From Candidatus Aenigmatarchaeota archaeon (lineage in GTDB: Archaea > Aenigmatarchaeota > Aenigmatarchaeia > QMZP01), in assembly GCA_016202785.1 (NCBI GenBank), contig JACQOC010000053.1, positions 1 to 14,485 on the forward strand: DNA of 14,485 bases, in the 5' to 3' direction. Positions within the stretch are counted from its first letter, which is position 1; each line of letters opens with the position of its first letter. Shown here in pieces: positions 12,389-14,485 of this stretch. The notes below the pieces were generated by a model, which saw nothing but the letters and a program-made list of their open reading frames with translations, ran no database searches and had not been told where the DNA came from. The translations under genes and the position numbers were made by a program.

Positions 12389-13555
12389 ATGATGAGGGGA
12401 CTCAGCAAGGGCTTCTACCTCCGCCGGCTGACGCGCAAGGCCGGCCGGATGCGGTCCGTCGCGGTCGGCCAAACTCTCGACGGGACAAGCCCCCCTTCCG
12501 TTTTCATCGGCCGGGCCGGCTACCCGAAAGTGCTGGCCGGGCCATTGCTCACGCCGCAGCATGGCGACACCACCAATCTGGACGCGCCGGAGCGCTGGCT
12601 ATCAGCTCGAAAGATTGCGGACATTGTCGGTTTCCGGCTTAACCTGGTAAGGGGCAAGCAGCTGCTTGACATCCATGATACGGACAGCAAATATGTGAGC
12701 CAGCTGCAGGACATCGCCTTGTCCAGGGCTTCGCCGGATACCGATGCGCAGTTCGAGAAGGCGCCGCGCGGCGTTACCTTCAACATGGACCACAGCCCAT
12801 TTGGGCCGTCCGGCCAGATAAAGGAACTAGCAGTCGGCAACGCAAAGTGGGACCACGAGCTGGAACGGGCTTACCATGACACGGATTTGTTGGCAGCTGA
12901 AGCCGTACCGGAGCTGCACCGGCAAAATGTTGCGTTCTCCAAGATCCAGAAGGCGTTCTCAGCCGGCACCATGGGCCTGGGCAAGAACCGCAAGCTGGTG
13001 CCGACCAGGTGGAGCATAACGGCCGTTGACTCCATCTTGGCCGACCGGCTTTTGGACAAGGTTAAGGAATATGCACCAATCGACAGCTTCCAGGTGTATC
13101 GCTACCGGGCCTTGAAGAACAGCTTTACCGTCTTGCTGACGCCGACCCATTGGCAATACGAGTGGATGGAAGCGTTCATCCATGTCATGGGCCGGGAGGA
13201 AGTCATCTTTTCCGATTCAGAACCGTACCACGGCAAGAAAAGCTATTCCTCGGTCGGCGGCTGCTATTACTCGGTAAAATTTGCCGCGCTCGAGGCGCTG
13301 GCGCGGATGAAAAAGCAGGCCGGCGTGCTGGTGTTCCGGGAAGCTTACCAAGGTTACGTCCCTACCGGCGTCTGGCTGTGCCGGGAGGAGACCCGGCAGG
13401 CATTGCAGCAGCAGCCGGAGCAGTTCAATGATAAGGAGGCAGCGCTGGACAGCATAGCCGGCCAGCTGGCCCTGCCGCTGCAGCAGTTCCAGGCCAGCGC
13501 CCGCCTGTTGCGGACGCTGGGTGCGCAAAGACGGCTGGATGCGTTTGCCAAGTGA
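12389..13555 (+). CDS. nreA: Archaeal Nre-family DNA repair protein (NreA-like)
   Basis: The 388-residue protein carries the hallmarks of the archaeal Nre family (DUF650/DUF651): PSVFIGRAGYPKVLAGPL near residue 36, a DTTNLDAPERW segment, and the highly conserved LGKNRKLVPTRWSITAVDS around residue 197, then SVGGCYYSVKFAALEAL and a VPTGVWLCREETR C-terminal region. NreA has been linked to repair of DNA damage and interaction with PCNA in haloarchaea. The protein ends QRRLDAFAK (Q380, L383, F386), a PIP-box-like motif in which the second aromatic is Ala. There is no N-terminal Cys-cluster zinc finger as seen in some Nre proteins; an in-frame TAA at 12365-12367 excludes a longer version. It lies between uS19 and uL22. 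Confidence 0.93.
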   Translation: MMRGLSKGFYLRRLTRKAGRMRSVAVGQTLDGTSPPSVFIGRAGYPKVLAGPLLTPQHGDTTNLDAPERWLSARKIADIVGFRLNLVRGKQLLDIHDTDSKYVSQLQDIALSRASPDTDAQFEKAPRGVTFNMDHSPFGPSGQIKELAVGNAKWDHELERAYHDTDLLAAEAVPELHRQNVAFSKIQKAFSAGTMGLGKNRKLVPTRWSITAVDSILADRLLDKVKEYAPIDSFQVYRYRALKNSFTVLLTPTHWQYEWMEAFIHVMGREEVIFSDSEPYHGKKSYSSVGGCYYSVKFAALEALARMKKQAGVLVFREAYQGYVPTGVWLCREETRQALQQQPEQFNDKEAALDSIAGQLALPLQQFQASARLLRTLGAQRRLDAFAK

Positions 13556-13585
13556 AAAACTTATTCAAGAGTTATATGGAAAGGG

Positions 13586-13592
13586 AAAAAAA
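13586..13592 (-). terminator. Oligo-T terminator of the cupredoxin gene
   Basis: Seven A on the plus strand read as T7 downstream of the minus-strand stop codon, inside the 49-bp convergent gap with nreA. No comparable T-run exists for nreA on the plus strand. Confidence 0.45.
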
Positions 13593-13604
13593 TAGGGCAA
13601 GTTA

Positions 13605-14102
13605 TCAGCCGACAACCGTGACCTTGCCGAAGAGCTTGGAGTTCAGGTGGTCGTGATAGAACCACGCGCCGACCTCGTTGAACACGAAGGAGTAGGTTTC
13701 ATTCACCTTGATGCCTTTGCAGGCGTCGAAAATTGTGCTTTCAGCAGCGGTCTTGCACTTGGTGATGCTGGAGTTCGGGTACACTTCGTGCGTCGGGTGC
13801 TTGGCGCTGGCCGGCCACACCGTCCTCAGGATGGTGTTCTTCCAGGTGACCTTTCCGCCCTTGGTGACCGTCACTTCCGCCGGGACGAAGCCAGCGTCGG
13901 TGTACTCGATGGTCGCCTCGCTGGCCGCAGCTGCAGGCGGCGTAGCAGTTTCAGCCGGCGGCTCTGGGGTGACTTCGGTCTCCGGCTGGCCTGGCTGATC
14001 CGCGGCCGGCACGCTGCTGCCCGGCGGGGCCGCATATTGCTGGGTGCAGCCGCTGATTGCCAGTATGAGCGCGACAAGCAGCACGTGCTGGAATTTCGCC
14101 AT
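13605..14102 (-). CDS. Cupredoxin (blue copper) domain lipoprotein
   Basis: The 165-residue protein starts with a signal peptide and an apparent lipobox (VALILAISGC, Cys19), then a Pro/Ala/Glu/Thr-rich spacer to about residue 60, and a plastocyanin-like beta-barrel. Key segments are IEYTDAGFVPAEVTVTKGGKVTWKN, KHPTHEVYP (likely copper His), FDACKG with the Cys, and AWFYHDHLN with a His pair before the last strand. This layout matches the family where the ligands are His, Cys and His, with YHDHLN replacing the usual C-x-H-x-M loop. It would be tethered to the outer membrane face and act in electron transfer or copper binding. TATA box 14121-14130, about 24 nt from the ATG, back to back with uL22. 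A haem-copper oxidase partner is not in the window. Confidence 0.88.
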   Translation of the reverse strand: MAKFQHVLLVALILAISGCTQQYAAPPGSSVPAADQPGQPETEVTPEPPAETATPPAAAASEATIEYTDAGFVPAEVTVTKGGKVTWKNTILRTVWPASAKHPTHEVYPNSSITKCKTAAESTIFDACKGIKVNETYSFVFNEVGAWFYHDHLNSKLFGKVTVVG

Positions 14103-14120
14103 TGTCTATATGCGCCCGGT

Positions 14121-14130
14121 TATTTATAAA
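14121..14130 (-). promoter_or_regulatory. TATA box of the cupredoxin gene
   Basis: Minus-strand TTTATAAATA is centred about 24 nt before the ATG at 14102; leaderless arrangement. Confidence 0.6.
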
Positions 14131-14190
14131 TATTTCCGCCGCCAGGCGCAAACCCGCATGTCCAGACCAGGCGCGCCATGCGTGGCAAAA

Positions 14191-14201
14191 CCATTTATAT
14201 A
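14191..14201 (+). promoter_or_regulatory. TATA box of the uL22 gene
   Basis: CCATTTATATA is centred about 26 nt before the ATG at 14223. It diverges from the cupredoxin promoter within a 120-bp gap. Confidence 0.65.
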
Positions 14202-14222
14202 CCCCCTGCTATTCATTAGAGT

Positions 14223-14485
14223 ATGCTCAAGTACGCGCTCAAGCGGAGTGACAAGAAGGCCGCCAAGGCTTACGGCCGCAACCTGGACGCCTCCACCAAG
14301 CATGCGGTAGAAATCTGCCGGGCGATCAGCGGCACGCAGCTGGCCAAGGGCAAGTCGTTGCTGGAGGGGCTGACCCAGGAGCAGGCCTCGGTCAACGGCC
14401 GCTACCATACCAAGACCGCGCAAGCCATCCTGGAGATCGTGCAGTCGGCCGCGGCCAACGCGGACTTCAAGGGCCTGGACGCCGA
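14223..14485 (+). CDS. rpl22: Large-subunit ribosomal protein uL22 (archaeal L22), 5' part
   Basis: Eighty-seven codons are visible before the window ends. The archaeal uL22 N-terminus is clear: AKAYGRNLDASTKHAVEICRAI matches the conserved A-x-G-R-x-L-x-x-S-x-K-x-x-x-E-I-C-R block, followed by LAKGKSLLEGL, a short segment where the exit-tunnel loop begins in longer proteins, TKTAQAILEIVQSAAANADFKGLD. The preceding NGRYH region is shorter than in many archaea. It should line the exit tunnel of the large subunit. It follows uS19 in ancestral order but 1.93 kb away, and has its own promoter. Whether uS3 follows cannot be seen. Confidence 0.94.
   Translation, partial: MLKYALKRSDKKAAKAYGRNLDASTKHAVEICRAISGTQLAKGKSLLEGLTQEQASVNGRYHTKTAQAILEIVQSAAANADFKGLDA

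Noticed and set aside
1..14485. tRNA, rRNA, CRISPR array, insertion sequence or other mobile element
   Set aside because: Looked for cloverleaf-like stretches, regular repeats, transposase motifs and terminal inverted repeats; none was seen in coding or intergenic sequence.

Overview
The window looks archaeal, most likely from a small-genome DPANN-type lineage (a Diapherotrites- or Micrarchaeota-like relative is my guess; nothing here fixes the phylum). The evidence is archaeal-type ribosomal proteins uL2, uS19 and uL22, an NreA-type DNA-repair protein restricted to archaea, and A/T-rich TATA boxes centred about 22-28 nt before most start codons, the pattern of leaderless archaeal transcripts. 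Genes are short, closely packed and frequently change strand. No tRNA, rRNA, CRISPR array or insertion sequence was recognised.

Layout. Bases 1-900 are AT-rich (about 35-38% GC in the lines I counted) and hold gene debris, a DUF2283 protein with an antitoxin-like tail and a HicB-type protein, both on the minus strand. From about 900 the sequence becomes GC-rich (about 65% in a counted line). Bases 902-2909 encode two exported proteins on the minus strand: one with an M23-peptidase-like fold and altered metal site, and one unrecognised. Bases 3030-7492 are a housekeeping/metabolic stretch: a truncated AHSA1/SRPBCC gene, a HAD phosphatase, a YhaM-type OB-HD exoribonuclease, a bacterial-looking DHA2 drug exporter (minus strand), a VOC/glyoxalase-like protein and an RBBP9/YdeN-like serine hydrolase.

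Bases 7558-8970 (minus) encode the most unusual protein: a membrane-anchored or secreted polypeptide that reads as a contractile-injection-system tube/baseplate-type domain, then a T4 gp19-like tail-tube domain, then an IPT/TIG domain. No sheath, spike, baseplate or AAA ATPase genes accompany it here.

Bases 9163-14485 contain uL2, uS19 and uL22 in the order of the universal S10 operon, but pulled apart. Four genes lie between uL2 and uS19: a class II aldolase-like protein without the usual metal ligands, a DUF1761 membrane protein and two small unrecognised proteins. NreA and an oppositely oriented cupredoxin lipoprotein lie between uS19 and uL22. Each ribosomal gene has its own promoter, so the operon has become a set of single transcription units that keep the ancestral order. 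uL22 runs off the window end.
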